This document shows, piece by piece, positions 48,475-56,405 of a DNA stretch of 64,000 nucleotides. The stretch covers positions 1,674,001 through 1,738,000 of the forward strand of contig NC_009135.1 in assembly GCF_000016125.1 (NCBI RefSeq). The letters are read 5' to 3'. The position numbers were made by a program, and so were the translations under genes. Position 1 is the first letter of the stretch; the number at the start of each line of letters is the position of its first letter. The notes under the pieces were generated by a model. That model saw only the letters and a program-made list of their open reading frames with translations, was not told the origin of the DNA and made no database searches. Source of the stretch: Methanococcus maripaludis C5 (GTDB lineage: Archaea > AGJL01 > Methanococci > Methanococcales > Methanococcaceae).

Positions 48475-49845
48475 TTAATTTTTATTTCTGATATTTTTTC
48501 TAGCAAGTGACGCAAAAATTCCGATTGCACATAAAACTGCAGAAACTTTAAATGATGTAGTTATTCCTTGAAGGAATAGCGGACTGAATTCTGCAGAAAT
48601 TGGATTATTTCCAACATAATACGCAATCAATACAGTTATTATTGCCATACTGGTCATTTGACCTAAAATTCTTACAGTTGCAAGCATTGCAGATGCAACT
48701 CCTGCAAATTTCCTTTCAACTGAACTCATTATTGCATTTGTGTTTGGAGAGCTGAATACTGCAAATCCAAAACCGAGAAGTACTAAATTTAAGATTATTT
48801 GGTAAATACTTGTATCTAACTGCATAAATGTGAATAATACTAATCCAACACAGGTAATTCCCATTCCAATGGATGCTAAAATCCTAGGTTCGATTTTGTC
48901 GGATAGTTTTCCGGTAATTGGTGAAAATATTGCCTGTACAAGTGGTTGTGCTAAAAGAATAAATCCCGCGTCCTGAGCAGAAAATCCTCTCAAACTTTGA
49001 AGATAAAAACTGATTAAAAATGCTACTGCGTAAGTTGCACCGTAATTTAGGAGTGCAGCAAGGTTTGACATTGAAAATGCGAGATTATTTGTGAGGAGTT
49101 TGATGTTTAGAATCGGATTTTCTGTTCTATGCTCCCTATGGATAAATATTGATCCAAAAAGCAACGACACAAGTATAAATATTGATCCGCCTGAACTAAA
49201 AGTAATAAACCCATAAACCAAGAATACAAGCGAAATCATGTATGTAATCGAGCCGAAATAGTCAAAAGTTTCGCCTTTTGCATCACACCATTCATTTAAT
49301 ACGAATTTCTTGGCAATAATGTAAGTTATAATTCCAATTATTCCTGAAAATAAAAATATACTTCTCCATCCGAAATAATGGGTCAAAATTCCGCCAAGGA
49401 ACGGCCCTAAACTGAGACCAATGTAAACTGTGGCAATATTAATTCCGAGGGCTTTTCCTCTTTCATTTAACGGATAAACCGAAGTTAGTATTGCAATGGC
49501 AGTTCCAAATATCATGGCACTGCCGATTCCTTGAATTACACGAAGTAGTATCAATTGATTAATTGACCCTGAAAATATTCCCATTAAAGACGATAATCCA
49601 AAAATTAACAATCCATTTAATAAAATTCGTTTCCTACCGATTATATCTGCAATCCTGCCAATAGGTAGCAAAAGTGCAGAACTTGCAAGTAGGAATGAAG
49701 TTACAAGCCACCCTAAAAGAATAGTATCGGCTGAAAATTCTGTTCCAATACTTGGAAGGGCAAGATTTAGTGCAGTGCCCATAAAGGGTGTTAAAAATGA
49801 TGAAATTGCGGCAACAACTGCCACGATGGATTTTTCGTTTCGCAT
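48475..49845 (-). CDS. MFS transporter, DHA2 (14-TM) drug-exporter type
   Basis: 456 residues with about 14 hydrophobic segments. MFS motif A is GRIADIIGRKR at about residues 62-72 and motif C-like GLSLGPFLGGIL lies near 137. Length and helix number fit the EmrB/QacA group of proton-driven exporters. GGCGATTTG precedes the ATG at 49845. No regulator is adjacent. The substrate cannot be told from sequence. Confidence 0.9.
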   Translation of the reverse strand: MRNEKSIVAVVAAISSFLTPFMGTALNLALPSIGTEFSADTILLGWLVTSFLLASSALLLPIGRIADIIGRKRILLNGLLIFGLSSLMGIFSGSINQLILLRVIQGIGSAMIFGTAIAILTSVYPLNERGKALGINIATVYIGLSLGPFLGGILTHYFGWRSIFLFSGIIGIITYIIAKKFVLNEWCDAKGETFDYFGSITYMISLVFLVYGFITFSSGGSIFILVSLLFGSIFIHREHRTENPILNIKLLTNNLAFSMSNLAALLNYGATYAVAFLISFYLQSLRGFSAQDAGFILLAQPLVQAIFSPITGKLSDKIEPRILASIGMGITCVGLVLFTFMQLDTSIYQIILNLVLLGFGFAVFSSPNTNAIMSSVERKFAGVASAMLATVRILGQMTSMAIITVLIAYYVGNNPISAEFSPLFLQGITTSFKVSAVLCAIGIFASLARKNIRNKN

Positions 49846-49919
49846 TCAAATCGCCAGATATATAATGTCTCAATCTTATAATTTATTCAAGCAAATAAAA
49901 AAACTTATCGGGTGAATTT

Positions 49920-50162
49920 ATGGTAAAAGTTGAAGTATTTACATCACCTATGTGTCCACACTGCCCAGCAGCTAAAAGAGTGGTCGATGAAGTTGCAAAA
50001 GAGATCGAAGGACTCGAAGTCGTACACATTAATGTAATGGACCACCCTGAAAAGGCTGCCGAACTTGGAATTATGGCAGTTCCAACCGTTGCAATAAACG
50101 GAGAAATTAAATTTGTTGGAGCACCAACAAAAGATGCATTACTTGCAGAACTTAAAAAATAA
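49920..50162 (+). CDS. Small thioredoxin/glutaredoxin-like protein (CPHC)
   Basis: 80 residues. Redox motif CPHC at about residues 12-15 in FTSPMCPHCPAAK, cis-Pro in VPTVAING near 59 and GAPT turn near 68. This size and motif are those of the short methanogen thioredoxin-like proteins (MJ0307 type). GGGTGAATTT precedes the ATG. Divergent from the MFS gene. Confidence 0.92.
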   Translation: MVKVEVFTSPMCPHCPAAKRVVDEVAKEIEGLEVVHINVMDHPEKAAELGIMAVPTVAINGEIKFVGAPTKDALLAELKK

Positions 50163-50276
50163 CCTATTTTACACATTTTATTAACTTTAATTTAATCTTA
50201 AAAATCAGGAAATATCGAAGACACATAAAGAATGGTTGTGCATACTAATGACATATCTATAAATTATGGTGTAATC

Positions 50277-51092
50277 ATGATAAAAGAGATAAACGTAAAA
50301 TCACTCAGAAGTCCTGCAATGCTCGTAGAAAAAGTAATCGAGAAAACAGACGGCGGAATTTTGGTAATTGAAACCGAGGGGGATTCCCAGATAAACGAAA
50401 TTTCCGAATTAATAAAAAAAATGGGATATAAAATGGAAGTCGACGGAACAAATGTTAAAGTGAGCATTGGCGAAATCGAAGCTTCAAAATCCATAAATGT
50501 TGTTGGAGCAAGCTGTCCTGGTCCAATTTTAATGGTTGGTGAAGTTTTAGAAAGAATGGCTGTTGGTGAAGTTTTGGAAATAACTGCCGGTCCAAATGCG
50601 TTTACTGATCTCACTGAAGGACTGAAAAGCATGGGAAATGACATACTCTCTGCAGAAAAGACGGATGACGGAAATTACAAAATTTTAATTAAAAAAGAAG
50701 AAAAGAAAAAAGAGCTCGGAGTTTCAGTTGACATCGATGAAGTATTTATCATAAACATGACAGGAACTGGAAATGCTGAAAAAGCATACGCAACTTTTAT
50801 GATGGCAAACGTGGCTCAGAACATGAAATTAAAGCCAACGATCTTTTTAATGTTTGATGGAGCAAGTCTTGCATTAAAAGGAGAATGTGACAAGGTAAAA
50901 CACCCTGCATTCCCAAAACTGGGCGATAAATTAAGAGATGCAATAAAAGCAGGAGTTAAAATATATGTGTGTGAAATGAGTTCTGAATTTAGGGGCGTTG
51001 ACAAAAAACTAGAAGAAGGAATTGAAATTGCCGGAGCACCTACATTCTTTAGATTTCTCTCAAAACCAAATGCAAGGCCAGTATGGTTATAA
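50277..51092 (+). CDS. TusA-TusA-DsrE fusion, sulfur-carrier-like protein
   Basis: 271 residues from the ATG at 50277 with GGTG upstream. Residues 1 to about 60 look like a degenerate TusA domain in which the usual C-P-x-P loop reads RSPAML (no Cys). Residues about 65-130 form a second TusA domain with the intact CPGPIL loop. From about 150 to the end is a DsrE/DsrF-like domain (VFIINMTGTGNAEKAYATFMMA, split here; IFLMFDGASLALKG; IYVCEMSS). TusA and DsrE proteins pass persulfide sulfur between carriers. A single chain with both suggests intramolecular transfer. In operon with the membrane protein that follows. Confidence 0.85.
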   Translation: MIKEINVKSLRSPAMLVEKVIEKTDGGILVIETEGDSQINEISELIKKMGYKMEVDGTNVKVSIGEIEASKSINVVGASCPGPILMVGEVLERMAVGEVLEITAGPNAFTDLTEGLKSMGNDILSAEKTDDGNYKILIKKEEKKKELGVSVDIDEVFIINMTGTGNAEKAYATFMMANVAQNMKLKPTIFLMFDGASLALKGECDKVKHPAFPKLGDKLRDAIKAGVKIYVCEMSSEFRGVDKKLEEGIEIAGAPTFFRFLSKPNARPVWL

Positions 51093-51105
51093 TTAAGGTG
51101 AAAAT

Positions 51106-51435
51106 ATGTCGGACGTAACAATGCTAGTATCTTTAGCTTTAATTTTTGGTTCAATGCTTTCTGGATTTGCAACATTTAGAATGAGTGGAATGAGGTTAAT
51201 GCCTCACTTTATAGCTTTAATTTTGGCATTTGTACTTACTATTGGAACATTCATAACACCAAATATGATAATATTCTATTTGGCAATATTCTTCCAAATT
51301 TTAGCGCCAATAACGGTTTGTGGAACCATATGTAATATCCTAAAGACCCAGTACCAAACCACAGGGATATATTCCTCCCACCTCGCATTAATGGGAATGC
51401 TGATTGTAATGGCGATTGGAAACCTATTGATGTAA
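51106..51435 (+). CDS. Small three-helix membrane protein downstream of TusA-DsrE
   Basis: 109 residues with hydrophobic segments at about 5-23, 35-52, 55-75 and 88-108. AAGGTGAAAAT precedes the ATG, and 13 bases separate it from the TusA-DsrE gene. No motif is recognised. Co-transcription suggests a membrane partner of sulfur transfer, perhaps transport (inference). Confidence 0.7.
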   Translation: MSDVTMLVSLALIFGSMLSGFATFRMSGMRLMPHFIALILAFVLTIGTFITPNMIIFYLAIFFQILAPITVCGTICNILKTQYQTTGIYSSHLALMGMLIVMAIGNLLM

Positions 51436-51699
51436 AATATAAATTTCATTGCCTGTTATGGGGAACATTTTACATATATTAATATATATTAATATTCGGA
51501 ATTTCCGAATTAATGTTTAAAATCTTTTATTTTTTTATGGTATTTAAAAACGATAAGTTAAAAATAATGGTTATTTTGGGGTAAATTCAAAATGAAACAA
51601 GTACGTGGCTACGGGTGGAATGTAGGACTTTGCCTATATACGTTTTGAACTTATGATCTAATTTGGATCGAAAAAATAGTAAATGGGTTACTGCTGTCA

Positions 51700-51981
51700 G
51701 TCAATGAACCCCAACTTTATCCCAATATGCAAGATTATTGATTTTTAGGTTGCCGCAGTTTTCCGATTCGGCACGCAACAGGGAGCATAAATTTTATTGC
51801 AATTATAATATCCAATGCAAAAACAGGTTTTTTTTCATCGGGGATCAAAAATAGCGAAATCATAAGTTTCGACATGTTTTCGAAGTTTGATAATCTCAGC
51901 ACATCTTTTATCGTTGATTTCTTTAATCAATTGCACAATAGCAAGTCTTCTTTCAAAATCTGTTTTTTCAATTGCTTTCAC
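51700..51981 (-). pseudogene. Transposase-like relic 1 (N-terminal fragment and internal scrap)
   Basis: From a GTG at 51981 a 48-codon frame reads KAIEKTDFERRLAIVQLIKE and continues with a helical DNA-binding-like segment to a TGA at 51835. The reading then shifts (DEKKPVFALDIIIAIKF) and a later piece at about 51700-51745 reads KINNLAYWDKVGVH. That last piece resembles IKNHCIWDKIEK in relic 2, which links the two. An IS630-like transposase origin is inferred from relic 2. Clearly not functional. Confidence 0.35.
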
Positions 51982-52071
51982 TATTAAGTTTTCTTATAAC
52001 TTATATTTACAAAATGATCATTTTTAAAGTCTAGTTGTGAATTTAAAGATTAATAACTGAACAATTCCCAA

Positions 52072-52210
52072 AAATATAAATATTAAATTTACAAATGTGT
52101 CTTAAGTCCTGTTTTGAATTTATTGGATTATTGTGGACCTTAAAGCTGAAAACTTTTAAAATCTACATTCAACCCCATTTTTTAGCAGGACTGACGTTTT
52201 CAGCTTTTTT
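52072..52210 (+). ncRNA. Candidate pseudoknot small RNA, copy A (with its TATA box)
   Basis: TATA-like AAATATAAATAT at 52072-52083 predicts a start near 52103. Stem a: AGTCCTGTT (52105-52113) pairs with 52184-52192, including one G-U. Stem b: AAAGCTGAAAAC (52142-52153) pairs with GTTTTCAGCTTT (52196-52207). The order a, b, a', b' is that of a pseudoknot. The loop holds GGATTATTGTGGAC, identical in copy B. The element ends in CAGCTTTTTT, an oligo-T typical of archaeal termination. Start and end are predictions, not mapped. Confidence 0.5.
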
Positions 52211-52442
52211 AACAATTAATAAAACGATGTGTCGATTTTGCGTCATATTCAATTTTCAAATATTTGATCATTTTATCGAGGTTATAACCTCTTTAAAACC
52301 TTTATTTTCAACACTGAAACACTTTAGATCTAATTTCGATCTAAATCTCAAGATATCTTTAATATTAAAATGCCCAGATTAACAAATAAATCGATATATG
52401 ATTTTAAATGTTGATTTGGTGCCATAATTTTCCATATTTCCG

Positions 52443-52568
52443 AAAAATATAAATATGAAATCCACATATGTGGTTTTAGTCCTGTTTAGCATTATCGGAT
52501 TATTGTGGACTTCGAAGCTGAAAATATGAAAATATTCTCCCCAAACAGGACTAATATTTTCAGCTTTT
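52443..52568 (+). ncRNA. Candidate pseudoknot small RNA, copy B (with its TATA box)
   Basis: TATA-like AAAAATATAAATAT at 52443-52456 predicts a start near 52477. Stem a: 52477-52487 (TAGTCCTGTTT) pairs perfectly with 52543-52553. Stem b: 52515-52527 (AAGCTGAAAATAT) pairs perfectly with 52554-52566, with no spacer between a' and b', so the two helices could stack. Compared with copy A, one pair of stem b changes from C-G to T-A with pairing kept. The loop motif GGATTATTGTGGAC is unchanged. A palindrome CCACATATGTGG (52462-52473) sits between TATA box and start. The tail is CAGCTTTTC. Confidence 0.55.
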
Positions 52569-52589
52569 CTGAAATGCTTTTTTAAAATT

Positions 52590-52873
52590 TTACACGTTCA
52601 ATACATTACAAGCACTGTTTTCTAAAAGCTCTTTAAGATCTTTTAACGAGTATATTTCTTTTGGAACATTCATTTTATTTTTAAGAGGAATTTCGATCTC
52701 AAATCTCAAAAATCTCGATTTTTATCGGGCCCCGAATAAACGTTTAATTTTTCTATTTTATCCCAAATGCAATGATTTTTTATAGTTTCAAGCAAAGAAG
52801 TATGGTGGCGAGAAATCGCTATATTGTCCACAACAATTCGATAAATTCAGGAATTTATCGTCACAATTTTCAT
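52590..52873 (-). pseudogene. Transposase-like relic 2 (IS630-like C-terminal part)
   Basis: Minus-strand translation gives RIVVDNIAISRHHTSLLETI, then KNHCIWDKIEKLNVYSGPDKN, then after a one-frame shift EIEIPLKNKMNVPKEIYSL and KDLKELLENSACNVLNV with a TAA at 52590. The succession VVDN..H, then a (V)YS.PD.N block about 35 residues later, resembles the second Asp and the YSPDLNPIE region of IS630/Tc1-type DDE transposases. At least one frameshift, one internal stop and a damaged PIE motif make it a pseudogene. The family assignment rests on motif resemblance only. Confidence 0.4.
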
Positions 52874-52968
52874 TAAGTTTTTATCTCTTTTTTTCTATTT
52901 TATCCCAAACCTAATTACTTTTTATAATCCCGATTACAGAATATATATTGGCGAGAAATCGTCAAGCA
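52748..52968. repeat. Two degenerate direct repeats, ~80 bp, 141 bp apart
   Basis: 52748-52827 and 52889-52968 share TTTTTCTATTTTATCCCAAA near the left end and GGCGAGAAATCG near the right end, with a variable middle. On the minus strand both read into an AISR(H/Q)...WDKIEK segment, so the second copy is another scrap of the relic 2 transposase. A weaker third copy (CTTTATCCCAATATGCAAG) lies near 51715. Confidence 0.5.
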
Positions 52969-53162
52969 CTCTTCATAATGGCCCATATACTACCCTCGTA
53001 TAAAGTAGTTAAAATAAACCCAATAAGTGTGTGAAATTACGATTTTTTTCTAAAAATTTCTTTTTTTGATAATTTTAATCATTTTATACGTATTTGTTGT
53101 AACTTTTTCGATCTTTACACGACCGAAAATGGCTTATATGCAAATTTTCAAAATTTGTATTA

Positions 53163-53182
53163 CCTGAGAATTATTTCTCAGG
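53163..53182 (+). other. Perfect hairpin CCTGAGAA-TTAT-TTCTCAGG
   Basis: Eight base pairs with a four-base loop, extendable by TA/TA with one bulged G. TATTTGGGGGATTATAAGTGG follows at 53184, which resembles the conserved loop region of the two hairpins at 53219 and 53288. Confidence 0.5.
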
Positions 53183-53218
53183 GTATTTGGGGGATTATAA
53201 GTGGCAGTGGTTTCAATA

Positions 53219-53332
53219 TTTGGGACTGTTTATTTAGAGGGGATTTAAATGGTCCTTAAAGTTTATTTTTTTAATGGGTTTCATACCTTTAGAACAGTTC
53301 AATTTTTGAGGGGATTTTGGATCTGTTCTGAA
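53219..53332 (+). ncRNA. Pair of homologous hairpins with shared GAGGGGATTT loop
   Basis: Hairpin 1: 53219-53232 pairs with 53246-53260 (one bulge, three G-U). Hairpin 2: TTTAGAACAG at 53288-53297 pairs with CTGTTCTGAA at 53323-53332 (one G-U). The stems differ in sequence but both pair, while the apical GAGGGGATTT (53237-53246 and 53308-53317) is identical. The G-U pairs only work on the plus strand, so this is the likely RNA strand. No convincing TATA box is directly upstream. A T6 run follows hairpin 2 at 53341-53346. Confidence 0.4.
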
Positions 53333-53407
53333 AATTTAACTTTTTTAAGTTTTAAAATCCAATTTAGTGAATATACTAAATTAAAGGCACAAAAACCTAC
53401 ACAAATC

Positions 53408-53495
53408 AAATATATATTTTAAAAACCACTTTTTTATTAAGTCCCGAATGTCCAGATGGATCAGATGTTATAGGTTCAAGTTTCTGGATTTCGGG
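53408..53495 (+). ncRNA. Candidate small RNA: TATA box plus two-part stem-loop
   Basis: A TATA box AATATATATT at 53408-53417 predicts a start near 53440. There CCCGAA (53443-53448) and TCCAGA (53451-53456) pair with TTCGGG (53490-53495) and TCTGGA (53483-53488), two 6-bp helices separated by a small internal loop and closed by a 26-base loop. Single copy, so no covariation support. Confidence 0.3.
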
Positions 53496-54068
53496 TTGCA
53501 TGACCTCAATTTACATTTTCAGAGTTACGTTAAATTTGTGCCATTTAATGTATCAAATAAACCTGAAACAACAGATCATTACCTCGAATACTCAAAATAC
53601 CACTTTTTTTAAAATGCCGTATTACTTCTGTCCTAATTTCGCAGATCGGGGCAGAATTTTGAATTTTTTAAACAGATGATTCACTTCTAAAACTCTAGCA
53701 ATGCCCGTATGCATTAGAATATGTCACCCTCAATGCTCTTTTATACTGTATTCACATTTCATTTTCAAAATTTCTTTTTTATTTTTCCACAATTGAACCC
53801 TTAAATCATTGTTTAGACATCTTCATGAATAAAAACGTATTCAAGAGATTTTTCGTTTTCAATCATGTAATTTTCGCATTGCGGACAGATAAAGTACATT
53901 TCAAGAGTGCCAGAAAGTATTTTGCAAAATTATTTATTAAAAGATTAAATTATTATATTTTTATTTACAGATGTGTATACATATGAATTTATTAAATTGG
54001 CCAAAGCAGGATTTAAATTAATTACTAGATATGCCACACACTGAAATTTAGATTAAAAGAGGGATATT

Positions 54069-54671
54069 TTGGATGATAAATTAAATGATCTAAAAATCGA
54101 ACGCGACGACTATAAAAAAGTACTATATCGGTATTTAATACTTCTTTCGATCGGAATTAACATTGTTGGAGCACATTTGGTGCTTTTTTTAAATTTACCT
54201 GCTTATTTGGATAGTGTGGGAACAATTCTCGCCGCAATTTTGATGGGGCCAATAATTGGGGCAATTGTAGGTCTTGCAACACATTTTGGTTTAGGGGTAA
54301 TCCTGGGGCCGGTTTATTTCCATTTTGCAATTGTAAATGGATTAATTGGACTTATTACGGGTTACATATTTGATAAATACCCCTTTAATTTAAAAACAGT
54401 TCTTGTAGCATCTGTCATTATTTCATTAATGGCTTCACTAATGGGGAATACCATAAGTTACATTGTATTTTCGGGAATTACTGGTGAATCAGTTGATATT
54501 TTAACAGAACATCTGTTAGAACTTGGTTTTAACTTGTTTACTGCTGTATACATATCGGGATTTTTCTCAAATTTCTTGGATAAATTGATTTCATTTGCAA
54601 TAGTGTTTTATGTAATAGTACTACTATGCGATAAATTCAAACTAAAAGAATTTGAAATATGTAGAAAATAA
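54069..54671 (+). CDS. ECF transporter S-component-like membrane protein
   Basis: 200 residues from a TTG at 54069 after GAGGGAT. A charged N-terminus (about 1-18) is followed by about five to six membrane segments. NLPAYLDSVGTILAAILMGP (about 44-63) and IGAIVGLATHFG are typical of substrate-binding S components of energy-coupling factor transporters. No ECF A or T gene is adjacent, so it would share a distant module or act alone. Substrate unknown. A broken paralogue lies at 55593. Confidence 0.7.
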   Translation: MDDKLNDLKIERDDYKKVLYRYLILLSIGINIVGAHLVLFLNLPAYLDSVGTILAAILMGPIIGAIVGLATHFGLGVILGPVYFHFAIVNGLIGLITGYIFDKYPFNLKTVLVASVIISLMASLMGNTISYIVFSGITGESVDILTEHLLELGFNLFTAVYISGFFSNFLDKLISFAIVFYVIVLLCDKFKLKEFEICRK

Positions 54672-55592
54672 TTTTAAAATACTATTTTTAAATTTTAATT
54701 GAAAAAAGGGTTTTTATGTCACCCAGGGTAAAAGTGATATGAATTCACTGCTTTTCACGTGAGGGTATGTAAAAAGTGTCATGTAGTTATTCATATTGGG
54801 GTAAACTTTTTTTGAGGATTAGTAAAATTCATTATCGTTTGGATTATTGGGGACATAAAAACATTATTGATATAGGGCATAAATAATATATAAAATATCA
54901 TAATTTAATCGGAAACATAATGTATAAATAATGAGCAAAGTCGTTTCGCTTAAATGTCAGTAAATAATTCAAAAGGAATATAATTACATATAATCCTTTA
55001 ATTTTGAAAATTACTCTTTTTAAAATGATTAACGGGTAAGTGTCTTAAGATATGTATATTAGATTTTTGGATCGCCCCATTTCTAAAATTTTAATTAAAA
55101 ACATATTAGTATCGATCAGCGATAAAATAAATAGGGGACGTTTTTCCCCATAAATCCTGAACAGACTATTCAAAATAGGGGGTAGTTTATGGATTTAATG
55201 TCGATTTTACATTTAATTAGGGGTAATTAAATTATTTTCGACAAAATTTTATTTGGGGGAGTTATTTCTCCCAGATATCTCCCTCGCAAATATTGTTACA
55301 TACATAACCATCTACATAATTATTTGCGTAAATATCAGTCTATTTTAATCGGATGATTAAAAAAATTCTTATTTTAAAATGTTTTCACAGAGCAATGAAA
55401 ATTACTCTTTTTAAATATTTAATAAAATCCACAATTAAACCTTTAAATTATATATACGATTTTAACATAGTGGTATGCATTTGATTTTAACATAGGGATC
55501 CGGGAATTTACAACATTTATATTTTTAAAATTGTGAACAGTTACATTATTCATATCTCTGAAACAAACAATGCTACTCAAGGAGGGATATTT
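54672..55592. other. Gene-free interval between ECF-S-like gene and its broken paralogue
   Basis: About 920 bases with no open frame of note. Contents: hairpin GGGGA-cgtttt-TCCCC near 55133-55149; a nested hairpin with TGTCGA/TCGACA (55199-55204, 55238-55243) enclosing TTTAATTA-GGGG-TAATTAAA (55212-55231); GGGAG-ttattt-CTCCC near 55258-55273; two copies of GAAAATTACTCTTTTTAAA (55006-55024, 55397-55415); two copies of GATTTTAACATAG (55458-55470, 55483-55495) next to a TATA box. At 54828-54856 a short sequence recalls the loop motif of the pseudoknot elements. Confidence 0.5.
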
Positions 55593-56194
55593 TTGGACGG
55601 TAGATCGAAGGAGTTACAAAAAGACCGTGAAAACTATAAAAAAGTACTTTATCAGCATTTAATAATTCTTTCTATCTGCATCAACATAATTGGGGTGGAG
55701 TTAGTTCCCATTTTGAATATTCCTACATTTTTAAATGCAGTTGGAACTATTTTTGCAGGGATATTATTGGGCCCATTTGCGGGTGCACTGGTGGGACTTT
55801 TAACAAGTATTATTCTAGGTTTTTTTATAGATCCAGGATATTTTTATTTTACATTTGTCAGCGTAATGGTTGGATTTATTACAGGATATATTTTTAAAGA
55901 ATATCCTTTTAACATAAAAACGGTTATCGGTGCATCGATCTTTATTTCGGTAATAACTGCAATTGTCGGAAATACGATAAGTTATATGGCGCTTGGAGGC
56001 GTTGCTGGAGAACAAATTGATAAAGTAACTCAAATTTTAATTGAGAGGGATTTAACACATTCTTTGCAGTAAATATCACAGGATTTTTTGCAAATTTGTT
56101 TGATAAACTACTTTCATTTGTTTTGGTGTTTTTAGTAATTATAATAATGGATAAAAAAATAGATATGCAGGATTTTCAGATAAGGTGGAAATAA
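55593..56194 (+). pseudogene. ECF S-component-like gene broken by a 2-base frameshift
   Basis: Begins with a TTG at 55593 after GGAGGGAT, exactly like its paralogue at 54069, and reads MDGRSKELQKDRENYKKVL then the NIPTFLNAVGTIFAGILLGP membrane region. The frame ends early at 56072. Removing one AC from the ACAC at about 56054-56058 restores a frame that continues TFFAVNITGFFANLFDKLLS and ends at 56194, colinear and equal in length with the paralogue. So the break is a 2-base insertion. It could be a real mutation, slippage or a sequencing error. Confidence 0.75.
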
Positions 56195-56405
56195 AACTAT
56201 TTTAAAATTTAAATCTAGCTATTTTAGTTTTAAGAAGTAAAATAAAGAAATTGTATCTCAAAGATTCTAAAAAGTCTTTTTAGATATATGTTATGTTTTT
56301 GCGAAGATAAATCGAAGCGATTGCAATATCGTTACGACCCAATTAAGAGGGTGTTTTTAAGTTCATTTTATTATTATGCAGTTTGTAGTAAATGCATGTC
56401 TTAAT

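Larger units (their letters stand above)
51436..54068. other. Gene-poor AT-rich accessory region with IS relics and structured elements
   Basis: 2.6 kb without an intact gene. It contains a 17-base palindrome ATTCGGAATTTCCGAAT at 51494-51510 (possible end of the upstream transcript), a hairpin GGGTT-ACTG...CAGT...AACCC at 51685-51711, transposase-like relics on the minus strand, two copies of a pseudoknot-forming element and a group of plus-strand hairpins, listed separately. From about 53500 to 53950 I see only low-complexity AT-rich sequence with stop codons in all frames. Confidence 0.6.

Noticed and set aside
51494-51510. NrpR-type nitrogen operator in GGAATTTCC
   Set aside because: The known operator has GGAA and TTCC six bases apart; here the spacer is one base. 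A transcript-end hairpin is likelier.
52095-52382. 95-codon plus-strand frame overlapping pseudoknot copy A
   Set aside because: It has no ribosome site, is Lys/Phe/Thr-rich without domain character, and is not preserved in copy B, where stops interrupt it.
52479-52551. Copy B as a TA-flanked MITE with GTCCTGTTT terminal repeats
   Set aside because: The ends are TA-flanked, but the second helix pairs inside sequence with sequence outside the supposed element, and copy A is not TA-flanked. The pseudoknot explains more.
54828-54860. Possible third copy of the pseudoknot element (ATTATCG..GGATTATTGGGGAC)
   Set aside because: Only the loop motif is recognisable; neither stem a nor stem b can be found around it, and there is no TATA box.
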